Of a DNA stretch of 43,710 bases, positions 32,803-42,588 are shown one piece after another. A program made the position numbers and the translations under genes. Below the pieces are notes generated by a model, which did no database searches, was not told the DNA's origin, and saw nothing but the letters and a program-made list of their open reading frames with translations. Where the stretch lies: contig NW_019774303.1 of the NCBI RefSeq assembly GCF_001039355.2, positions 1 through 43,710 on the forward strand, read 5' to 3'. The stretch comes from Lingula anatina (taxonomy: Eukaryota; Brachiopoda; Lingulata; Lingulida; Lingulidae). How positions within the stretch are numbered: the stretch's first letter is position 1; each line of letters begins with the position of its first letter.

Positions 32803-33183
32803 GAGTGTGATGAAGGATTTGTCACACACACCCCATCCTGGCAAAGTGACAAATTTGCCCAGGTTAAATGTACCTTAGACAGGTGATTTATTGAAAACAG
32901 CTCACACAAGAGCAGATGGTTGCTGCAAAATAGGAAGATTGGAGCAACTTGCATCAAATCTGTCCCTAACTGTCCAGGGCTCGACAATGAGGATTGCCCG
33001 ATTGCCCAGGGCAAGTAGACATCGATGTCGGACAAGTCCACTCACCTGAATGCGATCAGGCAAGTGTCAAAATAAAGTAAAAGAACAGATATTTAATTTA
33101 AAAAAATTGTGAAATCTTCATAAATATCGTGAAATTTTCATAAATGTGGTTGTACAGGGAATGCTGATCTCCAAATTATAATC

Positions 33184-33356
33184 ATGGTTCATTTTAATGA
33201 GTTGCTGCAGAGACTTGAGTGTGACCAGAACCAAGTTCTCAGGGAGTGGCCAGCACTTAAAGCTTTGGTAATGAACAGAGTGAATGTGAGGGGTAGACGT
33301 GATGCTGCGCACATTCAGGATACATGGGCCATGTTGTTTACAGATGAAGAATTACG
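33184..33356 (+). pseudogene. Possible hAT/ZNF862-type exon fragment
   Basis: A 58-codon frame from ATG 33184 reads FNELLQRLECDQNQVLREWP, LKALVMNRV, then HIQDTWAMLFTDEEL. The spacing of EW--LK, then W--L, resembles the segment just before the hAT dimerisation region in ZNF862/KIAA1586-like proteins. It ends in ttacg|gtaatg, a plausible donor. The diagnostic hAT C-terminal motif is not present nearby, so this is a single exon or relic and the family call is tentative. Confidence 0.35.
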
Positions 33357-33589
33357 GTAATGTGCCATAAATTTCGAACAGTAAAAAATAATTAAATTTG
33401 GGAAAAGATCGTTCTGGCCGAAATTCATGAAAAGGAGGTGCTCAAAACTCCTGAAAGTTCGAATTTCATGGAATTCTGTCAATTTTGACCGGAAGTTGTC
33501 TGTTCGTCGCTAAGCCTTCTGTTATCTTCTCCCGACGATCTATTTAGAGTTACCATAATGTATGATGTGTGAGTGTCGGTAATTGCGAC

Positions 33590-34210
33590 CAAAGGTATAC
33601 ACGTACTTTCACCCGATCACTGTGTATGGCCCATAGATAGAGCGGTACTCTTGTCTAGGGCCGCAAAACAGCATCGTTATCAGTAGTGTCGTTTTTCAAA
33701 AGCAATTCTGACAGCCAGAAACTAGTGTCGTTTTTCAAAAACGATCCTGGCGCTCAGAACGGGAGTGGACGGAGGGAGAGACGGCCGACGATTAGCGTCT
33801 GCCACGGCCAGATAACCTTTACTATGGAAGCTTAGTGTTACCGTTGCTCCTTTCCATGCACTGAAACGGAGACGACAGCCGATCAGTGTCTATGGCGCAC
33901 GTGCAGGTAGCCTTCATCTGCGATAAGTGTCTTCCGCGACCAGGTTCGTTGCCTTTACCGTTAAAGTCGGGCGGAGCTTTACGCGCGAATGCGTCCTCAT
34001 CTCGCCGTTCGCGGGTCGGTGTTTCCGACGCATACGTAGCCTTCGCTGCAGAAGCCGGCCTCGGCACTACGGCCTCTCCTCCGTGCGGGGAGGCCACAAC
34101 GACCGCAGATCGGTATGTGCGGCGCACAGGCAGCCTTCGCCACGGCAGCCGAACTGTGTATTACGGTCTCTCTCCGTCGTGCGCTGCGACCAAGATGACC
34201 ACTGATTGTT
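33590..34210. repeat. GC-rich degenerate satellite-like region
   Basis: Base composition jumps from AT-rich to GC-rich. The phrase gatcRgtgtYtgYggcgcac...gtagccttcgctgc recurs in diverged form near 33885, 34013 and 34108, with weaker versions near 33620 and 33790, and cagtagtgtcgtttttcaaa near 33680 is repeated near 33722. Long frames on both strands (33886-34341 plus, 33822-34127 minus) follow from GC richness and are not supported as genes; the plus frame even runs across the N. Confidence 0.55.
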
Positions 34211-34275
34211 GTCTGCGATCAAATATACTAGGTTTGGGGAGGGGGTGGGGGGTGCAGGGCGTTTTTTTTTTCGCT

Positions 34276-34276
34276 N
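34276..34276. other. Assembly N (contig join)
   Basis: Follows a low-complexity run (gggg..., tttttt) and directly precedes copy C. Confidence 0.95.
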
Positions 34277-34758
34277 CTACAGCAGTTCTCAGTGCCAAAA
34301 TTTCAGTCTACGTGTGGACATTGTGGCAATGTGGCACGTGAAGCTTCTTCCTCTTCCTCCTGACCTTGGTCCTATCTGAATACCTCTCACCAAAATGCTC
34401 ACCTGGTTTACATAATAATAGCACTGACTGTGGGATTGTGTTAGAGAAGACACGATGCGGCTTAACGCAATATAAACGTTATCATCAGGTTATTGCACAA
34501 ACAAACCATTTTGTTTTGTCCAGCTATAGATCTTCATCCCAAATAAATGAGGTTTTTATTATTAAAGCATCCAAATTAAAACATGCTGTCGCCTATTGCT
34601 CTAGCACTGTAAATATTTAACACTAGAGTTGTGGCGACTAAGGTATGTACATGTATATCTAACATTTTAATTTTTATGGAGCAGTACATATGAACCCAAA
34701 TATGCTTCTTAGAAAAAATAAATCACATAAGAATCAGTTAACTGAGTTACCCATCATT

Positions 34759-35517
34759 CGTGAAGGTATTGTTTTCTGATTTCATTGTTTGTTCTCTGTT
34801 GTCGCGACTCTGTGGTTGCGTGCGACGTTGTATATGTGCTCACGCTTGTTTTCACGTCGCTTATTCTTCTTTGTTGCGTTAAAATGATACATACGTTACC
34901 GATACATACGTTACCATGAAGCGTGTAAGTATCTATTCTATTTTCATTGGTTTTCTTTCGCTTTGTGGGCCAACACTTTTGTCTTTTATTTGTGTTTCAT
35001 TAAAATAGTGTTGGCGCACAAAAGGAGAGACAACCAATGGAAATAGAATAAAAAATATTTACACGCTTTATGGTAACGTATGTATCATTTTAACGTAACA
35101 AAGAAGAATGAGCGACGTAATAACATGCGTGCGCACATATACAACGTCGCACGCAACCACAGACTCGCGATAAATACGATAAATACTCGCGATAATTACG
35201 TTACCATGAAGCTTGTAAATATTTATTCTATTTTCATTGGTTTTCTTTCGCTTTGTGGGCCAACACTTATGTCTTTTATTTGTGTTTCATTAAAATAGTG
35301 TTGGCGCACAAAAGGAGAGACAACCAATGAAAAAAGAAAAATGGAAATAGAATAAAAAATATTTACACGCTTTATGGTAACGTATGTATCATTTTAACGT
35401 AACAAAGAAGAATGAGCGACGTAAAAACAAGCGTGCGCACATATACAACGTCGCACGGAACCACACAGTCAAGACAACAGAGAACAAACAATGAAATCAG
35501 AAAACAACACCTTCACG
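34759..35517. mobile_element. Foldback element, copy C, expanded (two cores)
   Basis: An inner complete foldback spans 34803-35169 (ends cgcgactctgtgg and inverted cacagactcgcg). A second core follows (gccaacac at 35269 to agtgttggc ending 35305), and its right arm runs on to 35517, where it matches the outermost left arm at 34759 (cgtgaagg...gttttctg inverted). So the structure is a foldback with its core tandemly repeated. Confidence 0.75.
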
Positions 35518-35518
35518 T

Positions 35519-35656
35519 TATTTGTGGGCCAACACTTATGTTTTATATTTGTGTTTCATTAAAATAGTGTTGGCGCACAAAAGGAGAGACAACCAATGAA
35601 AATAGAATAAAAAATATTTACACGCTTTATGGTAACGTATGTATCATTTTAACGTA
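35519..35656. mobile_element. Third foldback core (half unit), copy C
   Basis: Starts abruptly at ttatttgtgggcc, with core 35528-35574 and right arm to tcattttaacgta at 35656. The left arm is missing, as expected from template switching or unequal exchange within the inverted repeat. Confidence 0.75.
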
Positions 35657-36040
35657 TTTGTATTTCATAAAATGTACATATACTGTGTCTTTCGAGAGCT
35701 GAACAGCTTGTGACATTTTAGGGAGAGGCAGAAGAAAATGGAACAGAGAGGTGACATGATATCTGTAAGATTCTGCAAGGAGAAATGGCCTAGTTTTTTA
35801 CCTCTCAAAAAGTTTGCAATATACTTTGTCTTTCAGTGGTCCCCGATTCTTTAATATTACCAATGTTATCACTTTGAACCGCATAAAACACTTTTGGGAG
35901 TAAAAGAATCATATTAGAAACTATCACTACACTTTCTTTTTATCATTTTATTTTTATTCATCTTAGTATTGCCACTGACATATCTACTAGTGCCTCAATT
36001 TAGGACTCATTCCCAATGACACTATTGATCTATGTAAATC

Positions 36041-36197
36041 GATCCAACTCCACAGGGACTCTTGCTGAATGCAATTGGATTGGCTCGCCTCCTTTTGTTT
36101 ATAACATGCTTGTTTTCCATTTTCTACTCAAAGCTAGGGGTTGGTATGCTAATCTCTTAATCTGATTACATTCAGCAAGAGTCCCCCTAAATTGATC
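36041..36197. mobile_element. 157-bp inverted-repeat element, copy C
   Basis: Third copy of the element at 5358-5514 and 13390-13546, with the same GATC-bounded arms. Confidence 0.7.
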
Positions 36198-36678
36198 TAC
36201 CTAGACAGGTAAAGCACTGAATGCACTCTTATTTTTATTGGGACTGAGTTCTTAGACATAAATATTCTTATTCACAGTCATATAAATAAAACAACAACAA
36301 CAACACATAATAATAATATAATTTAATATTTATTTATAATTTAAAGTTGGTTGGTACATTTATAATGTTGAAATGATAATTCTCAGAAAAACAAAGGTCA
36401 AATACATTTTCAAGAAGTGCATTGAAATTGAAAGTAAGAATACAGTTGATGAAATCGTATAATTATCTAAAATAATATAAGTATGATAAATAGCGACAAA
36501 AACTGTATCGTTGACTTTCAATTTAATTTTCAAAAGACTTACAAAACTGTATTTGTAAACATCTGCACAGTACTTTTTAATTACATTTGTGCATTAAAAA
36601 TTCCCCAAGTACATGTATATGTGTACTTTGTACATATTTCATAAGGAAAGAAAAGCCTGAAATTCACTGCAAAGAGAC

Positions 36679-37509
36679 TGTAGTTTGCCGCTTTTAAAAT
36701 GTTCTCTCTCTCATCACTGTATATCATGTCAACAGTGTGTTCAGTGATGTCTATGAGACTACAGACACATATACAACTATGATCTTCACTGCACTGATGA
36801 ATAACATAGTCACATCATATTACCTGGTTGGGGTTATGTGCGTAAATGAAATATCTTAAATTTGACAGTAAGTGTAAAAGTAACTCTCAAGTGGTGAAAA
36901 ACTGGAAAATTTTCATTTATCAAGTATCCTTCATCAGTTTTGTATACATACCTGTTGTAAGCAGAAGTTTTACCCCCTACCCAGGTTCTGTATGATGTTA
37001 TTTGTTAATGTGCACATTCAGAACAGTGAACTAACAGATCTGCAGATCAAATATGGTGACCCACTAAATGCTAATACTTGTTGCTTAATCCCCGTGGGGA
37101 ATCTATTCAGTGTCTAATCAGGAATTAAGTGGCAATCTTTTTGGTGGGTTGCCATATTTGATCCATGAACTACTTAGTCCACTACGTTGAATGCGCCAAT
37201 GAGGCATGAGAGAAAATATAATAACAGCTTTAGGAGTCTTAATTTTTCTTAGTACTTAATTTCTCTTTCTCACCTCTCTTTATTTATGCCTCTCTACAAC
37301 TTCAACCCAGTTTCTCTTAAACAAAATTCTGCACTTATGAGCTAAATTAAATAAATAAACATTATTTGATTACAAACAGCTCCAGAATTACCAGGTGGGA
37401 ATTTACTAGGTACCAGTACTTATGACAGGCGTGATGGATCAGTCATCATTCTGACTTGCTTCATCCACTATTGGTTTATTAGCACTACTTTAGGCAAGCT
37501 AACTCAACA
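36679..37509. mobile_element. Insertion present in copy C, absent from copy B (possible solo LTR)
   Basis: Copy B is continuous where copy C carries 831 extra bases. The insert starts TGTAGTTTGCC and ends GGCAAGCTAACTCAACA, so the ends are TG...CA and partly inverted. No clear target duplication is visible and there is no coding sequence. A foldback (37045-37163) lies inside it. Confidence 0.5.
37045..37163. repeat. Foldback inside the copy C insertion
   Basis: gatcaaatatgg (37045-37056) returns inverted and perfect as ccatatttgatc (37152-37163), and the arms continue inward with a few mismatches (gacccac, gtgggtt). The loop has ttaatccccgtggggaa, with the palindrome ccccgtgggg inside it. 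Confidence 0.7.
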
Positions 37510-37880
37510 AATAACTTTGAACATTTAAGAAGATACCTTGTCTTTTGATTCAATTTAATTTAAAAAAATTAACAAAAATTACAAAGTAAGCAACAAAAAC
37601 AATAATAACTACTCATCTTTTATAAAGACTACACTGAGATCACAACAGTAGTATACATACTATTATAGAAGCTTCAGTATACTAACGGTTACTGCAAAAA
37701 GTTGTTGAACTCTTTATTTTAATGAAATAATAATAAAATGATTATCTGCATGTTACTTATAAAGAATTGCTACAGACATCTTTTATACCTAATTATATTT
37801 GTGGAAACATTAAGAGGAGCACTAACATAAGACAAGACAGCAAAGCTGCCGAAATATACAGACACCAAAACATAAAACAT

Positions 37881-38526
37881 GTTGCAACAAAAGAGTTAGA
37901 CTTTTTTCTGTGACAACATTGAATATATAAAATTATCATACATAATGTATAAATATGAATATGTGGGTCAAGGTTTATGGGTTTGCAGTTTTACCATTAG
38001 TTATATACTAGCATCTTTCAATACTTATAAAACTGTACACACGTATTTGTAAAAATAATCAAATCCTGCTAATTTTTAATTCAAGCAGCCCTTTAATAAA
38101 CAAAACCACTCTGCAAATTTGATATAAAATAAAACATGGTTTGGTATCTATGGTAAGACAGTCACCAAAATTCATGCAAAAATAAAATAAAATAAATAAA
38201 TAAATAATAATTTTTTTAATTTTTTTACTCAGTCAAAGTGGGCGGGGTTGCATGCACCATGTTCAGAATGAACACCAGTGGATGTCTGGGGATGGCTACA
38301 GGAACATGGACCCTATCTCCTGATGTCAGGGAGGAAAAAGAAATGGTTGGAGCCTGGTACACAAGCCTTGGCAGCATTGGGACAAATCATGATCAACAAA
38401 AGATTTCAGAAAGACATTATGTCAAGAACAAATATTTCCCCCAAATAAAGGCAGGGAGATTATATAATATATGCAACATGACTGCATTAAAGGGAAAGGT
38501 TTTTAATAAAAAGGGGGAAAACAATG
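37881..38526. other. Stretch without recognised gene before pogo copy 2
   Basis: AT-rich up to 38230 with an A/T-only stretch near 38185-38226. A frame from 38238 runs into the pogo relic in a different reading frame and shows no motif. Confidence 0.4.
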
Positions 38527-38772
38527 GCCATAATACCAGGAGGTTGCACATCTAAGGCACAGCCACTTGATGTCTGTCTCAACAAACCTTTCAAGGACCA
38601 ATTATGAAAGCTGTGGACTGACTTCATGAGGGGGCAGTGGACAGGACTGACAGGAGACTTGGCCAAATCTCCAAGGCATCCCAAGGCCACAGTGGTGCAA
38701 GGGATTGCCACTGCATGGTCTGAGGTGCTGGCAGAGATGATGGCCAAGTCCTTCCATGTAACTGGCATTACC
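38527..38772 (+). pseudogene. pogo/Tigger-type transposase relic (DDE_1 C-terminal part), copy 2
   Basis: Reads IIPGGCTSKAQPLDVCLNKP, FKDQL, stop, KLWTDFM, then ATVVQGIATAWSEVLAEM and AKSFHV. The PGGCTSK-QPLDV block is better preserved than in copy 1, and the stop after DQL is shared. The upstream catalytic part is absent. Frames on the minus strand (38487-38856) are shadows. It follows copy C as copy 1 follows copy B. Confidence 0.7.
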
Positions 38773-39071
38773 AGACAGACAGAGGGGGCAATGGTGACGA
38801 CAATGGCAAGGACTTCCTAGGTTTTCACACAGTGGACCAACTGGACAAATCCACACAGCAATAAACTACTCCAATAGTTTAAGATTAGATAATATCATAA
38901 TATAATCTCTCATAATAAAATCTCTCTTGAAACAAGGTGCCTAGATGTTTCTGAGATGGGAGCTGCTTAAATTCAGAAATGTAGTAAATGGTCTTGATAT
39001 GATATTTTGTAATAAAACGATAAAACATTATAGTTTTTATAGATATCGTAACGTACCCCATAAATTATCTG

Positions 39072-39078
<7 letters not shown>

Positions 39079-39109
<31 letters not shown>
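39079..39109. repeat. (AC)n microsatellite
   Basis: About fifteen AC units. The frame 38945-39148 that crosses it owes its His-Thr run to this repeat. Confidence 0.95.
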
Positions 39110-39110
<1 letters not shown>

Positions 39111-39833
39111 GTATTACCCACAATTACCTAAAGATCCAAAAACAATGAAAAAAACAAAAACCCATTATAAGTTTATAGAAAAATGTGGTGGCCAATATTT
39201 TTATTTTGGCATTGTAAACAGCATTTCAAATCTAATTCAGGGTGACTGCATTTCCGATGATTTTATATTCAACTTGCAGTTGCAGTTTACTATTGATTGG
39301 CTTCCATTATTTCAGAGCACAAACCAGAATTTCTGGCCCATAGTAGGAAAAATAGTAAACCTCCTGACAAAGAGCCTTTTCACATTGCTTTATTCTCTGG
39401 AGTATCAAAGCCCGATAATTTAATTTTTGTATCTACAGAGGCCTCCGCACAACTCAAAATTACCATTGAGTTGTGGCAAATTTATTCAGCTTTCTGTCGA
39501 TGTTAGCATATAAAGAACTCAAATCAATTCACAGTCATGTGCATAAAAAAAATGCATGCTCGCCGTTTCCGCGTTTCAGCCTTGTTTTGGCTTCACATAC
39601 CTCCGTTTCCATGACCGTTGGAAGGTGACTTTCACATGTTCGCAGATTCTTACGATATTAACATCAATTTTCCTTTTACAGATCTTACTCATTAGTAAAT
39701 ATTTCTGTTTATTTGTTCATTCTTGTTGCTTTCATTTTTAAATGGGTCTTGCTTTTAATGTTTTGATATTCGTTATTTGTTTGTTTTGTCGTTTTCACTT
39801 GTCAATTCTCTCTAATTTTCTACTGTCTCTACT
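39110..39833. other. Stretch without recognised gene
   Basis: Short frames at 39145-39423 and 39297-39506 overlap one another in different frames and show no family motif. T-rich toward the end. Confidence 0.4.
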
Positions 39834-40009
39834 GTGGTGCCTTTGCCAGTCTTTTGTGTTGTTTGATATTTATACTTGTTTGTCTGCCTGCCTTACTGTC
39901 CAGCCGTCAGTTCTGTCTGTATCTGTCATTGTGAGCTTTTTAATGCCATTTTCCAGTGTGGTGCCTTTGCCAGTCTTTTGTGTTGTTTGATATTTATACT
40001 TGTTTGTCT
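39834..40009. repeat. Direct repeat, about 52 bp, 124 bp apart
   Basis: gtggtgcctttgccagtctt begins a near-identical segment at 39834 and 39958. The hydrophobic frames here arise from T-rich DNA and are not supported. Confidence 0.85.
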
Positions 40010-40130
40010 TCCTGTCAGTGAGTGCTTGAGGCGGATAAAATGCTTGGGGAAAATGAAACAGATTTTTCATCAAATGAACAATGACTTCCTTTTTTTTCTG
40101 ATGGAAATTCATCTGTGTAGTTGTAGGATA

Positions 40131-40161
40131 TGATTTAAGTATTAAACTTTCCAATTTCTAC
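40131..40161. repeat. 31-bp inverted repeat, left arm
   Basis: Matches 41609-41639 in inverted orientation at 29 of 31 positions. The two arms enclose the SGNH/GIY-YIG frame and its leader (1,509 bp outer distance). A 15-bp direct repeat, atgacttcctttttt, lies at 40081 and again at 41639. Confidence 0.7.
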
Positions 40162-40502
40162 CACCATGTGAATAAGGCCCTGAAGAGGTGTATAAGTATC
40201 CCAGCTGGGCTCTAAGGAAGGTACTGAACAATGTTGGAGCTGATAAGGAGTCAACACTTGAGGATGACGAGAGAAGACAAGATAAGCCCAAAACCAGTAT
40301 AGTGATCCCATACATGAAAGGGAGATCAGAACAGCTGAAATGAATTTATACAAAACACAAAGCGAATGTTTGCTTTAGACCTCAAAGAATACTCAAACAG
40401 ATTCTTTGTCATCCTAAAGATAAGACTGACAAAAAGGGAAGTTTGGCGTAGTCAAACGTTTATTTATGGCGACGGTCTGATTCTTCACAAGTTTGCAAGT
40501 AG

Positions 40503-40937
40503 CCTCGGATTCAATGCTACACAAGTTGTTAACATTTTTGCTCTAGCCTCGGATTCAATGCTGCATCTATTGCGATCAGACTCCCTGTCCAATCACTGAC
40601 GTTTATTATGGCATAACTTGCCGAAAATTTGCATAAGCCTTGGATTCAACGCTGCATCTTTTGATCAGACACCCTGTCCAATCACGGACGGGGGTTTCAC
40701 TTAGGTTCGCGCCTCAGCGTTTAACCAAATGAGCGTTACTATTCCTTCCCACTCTGCTTTATACAAGGTTCTATAGTGTATGCAATTGTCAGAATAATTT
40801 TACGTTCGCCATCTTCAATTTAAACTGTATTAACAGTTACGGATTCACAGATATTTCAAGTCGGGACTTTTGGCGAACCTGCTGATAGATCGACGCATCT
40901 CCGGCTTTCCCACGAACAGAACTCCAATTTGCTACAA
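40503..40937 (+). promoter_or_regulatory. Repeat-rich leader/promoter-like region upstream of the SGNH-GIY-YIG frame
   Basis: Three copies of cctcggattcaatgctgca-type sequence (40503, 40547, 40638) alternate with CCAAT-type sites (gtccaatcac, twice), followed by gcgtttaaccaaatgagcg and a donor-like aag|taagt at 40938. The same order recurs at 43345-43668. Conserved short repeats, CCAAT boxes and a splice donor before a coding frame suggest a promoter and first non-coding exon. No TATA box is clear, although ctttataca lies near 40759. Confidence 0.45.
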
Positions 40938-40985
40938 GTAAGTTTTTTCTTTATTTGAGTTATTGATTTTGCGAATTATAGTAGC

Positions 40986-41495
40986 ATGGCTGTTCTTGTC
41001 ATTGGGCATTCTTTTGTACACAGGCTCCAATCTTACCTCGACCAAGGTCGGGACGACCGCACGGCGAAAGACTTTGGATTCCCCGAATCAGTTCACTGGC
41101 ACGGAATAGGTGGCCGTACGGTCCCTAAACTGGTCAGATACTGGAAGGATTTGGGCATCCTTCGCCGGGTCCGCCCGGTTAGTGGCGCAATTTACCATAT
41201 AAGGTGCCAGGGTAACAAGAACTGTGAATGTGAGAAAGACTACATCGGGGAAACGGAAAGAACTTTAAAATCTAGAGTGATGGAACATAAAAGACGGAGC
41301 CTCACCACCACGGAGGTTTCTAGGTACATTCATGTAGATTATCCAGGACATGAAATCCCGTGGGAGACAGCAAAGATCTTGGACAGGGACCCTTCTTGGT
41401 GTGAAAGGGGGGTAAAGGAGGTCATTTACATCAGGGCACATATTAACCCAAGCTTGAACAGAGATGGGGGGAGGCACCAATTGTCACATATTTGA
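40986..41495 (+). CDS. SGNH-like N-terminus fused to GIY-YIG endonuclease domain
   Basis: An intact frame of 169 codons. Residues 1-58 begin MAVLVIGHSFVHRL and have HWHGIGGRTVPKL, the start of an SGNH-hydrolase-like domain (G-H-S in the nucleophile block, G-GG-T after it), but it breaks off after DLGIL, before the remaining SGNH blocks. From residue 64 it is a GIY-YIG nuclease: SGAIYHIRC, a C-x-C pair, DYIGETERTLKSRVMEHKRR (YIG, catalytic-type Arg, His), and the C-terminal VIYIRAHINPSLNRDGGRH typical of Penelope-like elements. The start is the only in-frame ATG after a possible 44-base intron (40938-40981). The abrupt domain change suggests fusion by retrotransposition. Whether it is expressed is unknown; cleavage activity is inferred from the motifs. 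Confidence 0.7.
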   Translation: MAVLVIGHSFVHRLQSYLDQGRDDRTAKDFGFPESVHWHGIGGRTVPKLVRYWKDLGILRRVRPVSGAIYHIRCQGNKNCECEKDYIGETERTLKSRVMEHKRRSLTTTEVSRYIHVDYPGHEIPWETAKILDRDPSWCERGVKEVIYIRAHINPSLNRDGGRHQLSHI

Positions 41496-41551
41496 GACAA
41501 CGCAATCACCAAAGCACTGGTGAGCAGTGATCGTCCCATATGACATCACAC

Positions 41552-41584
41552 TGAAGAAGATCATGAATGTGATCAAAAGCCCTG
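41552..41584 (+). other. Post-ORF structured motif of the GIY-YIG element
   Basis: actgaagaagatcatgaatg then tgatcaaaagccc: CTGAAGA, a GATCA/TGATC stem, and AAAAGC in place of the GAAAGC seen at 5632 and 16283. It is at the same place after a GIY-YIG frame as the motif at 16256, but it belongs to a different lineage. Confidence 0.45.
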
Positions 41585-41608
41585 TTAGATATAGCTCTAT
41601 TTTTTAGT

Positions 41609-41639
41609 GTAGAAATTGAAAAGTTTAATACTTGAATCA
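41609..41639. repeat. 31-bp inverted repeat, right arm
   Basis: Inverted partner of 40131-40161 with two mismatches, just after the structured motif. Confidence 0.7.
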
Positions 41640-42270
41640 TGACTTCCTTTTTTGCCTATTTGCTTCAAATAATGTTAACGCAGTTATTTGAGAATGTTGG
41701 TATAACCACATATCCTTATCATCATACCAAGTATAGCTGATCAAGAGATAAGATCCTGCACAACCATATTTCATAAAATTAGAATTTTCTTTTGTGATTG
41801 ATTTTATAGCATTTGACTATTGTTGTTCTTGGCTTTGGCTCTATTCTGGCATATGAGAAAAACCACAATTAGATCAGCATGACAACAAATGAAACAGTGT
41901 AAATACACGACTAACAGCAGTTAGTTTACCATGTAAGAGCAAAGGATACACATTAAGTCTAAATCGAAACCATTAATTATCCTAATTTCTTCTTTTCTTT
42001 TTAACCCTTTCTAATGCCATGATGTGATTTCATGTTGGTGCCCATATCTGCAGATTTGTTTGTGAACTTTTATACATGTGGAAAGATTTGGAAATGTGAG
42101 TTGGTTCAGAAAGGTATATTCATACATTTTACCAAAAGGCTATAACTTAATTTAATATATACAATAATGCTGGGCTGATCTATTATATACAGAATAAATA
42201 CAGTATTTAAAGAAATATTATACAGCTGGTAGACATATATACTTTGAACATTTTAGACTGCCAGACATAG
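41640..42270. other. Stretch without recognised gene
   Basis: AT-rich, no motif-bearing frame. It separates the GIY-YIG unit from the Tc1/mariner-type relic. Confidence 0.5.
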
Positions 42271-42274
42271 AGAA

Positions 42275-42490
42275 TTGAAAGGTGTAAATGCTGATCAAGA
42301 TAATGTCCAGCTGAGCAGACAAGGTATCTACTGACAAGATGGAAGGATGGAGAAGGATTACATGACCACATCAGATCAGGAAGACCCACTAAGTTCACAG
42401 ACCTTCATAAGACGGTCATTGATGACAAGATGACCAGGAATAAGGAGCTGGTTGCCAAAGACTTGAAAGAAATTATCAAAGAACATACAG
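42275..42490 (+). pseudogene. Tc1/mariner-type transposase relic, helix-turn-helix exon
   Basis: Reads GVNADQDNVQLSRQGIY, then after a one-base shift near 42331 LLTRWKDGEGLHDHIRSGRP and LVAKDLKEIIKEHT. This is the paired helix-turn-helix DNA-binding start of Tc1/mariner (IS630-like) transposases, with the R-SGRP linker. It ends in acag|gtgaaa at 42490 in phase 1 and joins the exon at 42589 across a 98-bp intron. The start codon was not found. The minus frame 42207-42398 is a shadow. Confidence 0.65.
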
Positions 42491-42588
42491 GTGAAAACAA
42501 CACTTTCAAATAAATTTGTATATATAAAGAAAAAATTTTATAACTGAAAGTTCATATAACTCCCGTTCTTTTTCGTTAATTTTAACAG

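Larger units (their letters stand above)
34277..37880. repeat. Large interspersed repeat, copy C
   Basis: Begins at the position matching about 4212 of copy A, so it lacks the first 4.2 kb, including the tRNA-like modules and the candidate exon. It is collinear with B to 36678 and again from about 37510 to 37870, with an 831-bp insertion between. The foldback element is expanded here. It also retains 35657-35770, which A and B have lost next to their foldbacks. The frame at 34366-34620 matches 4302-4556, but every difference seen changes an amino acid, so it is probably not coding. Confidence 0.9.

Noticed and set aside
33886-34341. 151-codon frame in the GC-rich island
   Set aside because: GC-rich DNA gives long frames on several strands at once, there is no domain signature, and the frame runs through the N at 34276.
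39556-39990. Membrane-protein-like hydrophobic frames
   Set aside because: They arise from T-rich DNA, overlap in several frames and include a direct nucleotide repeat; no start context or family motif.
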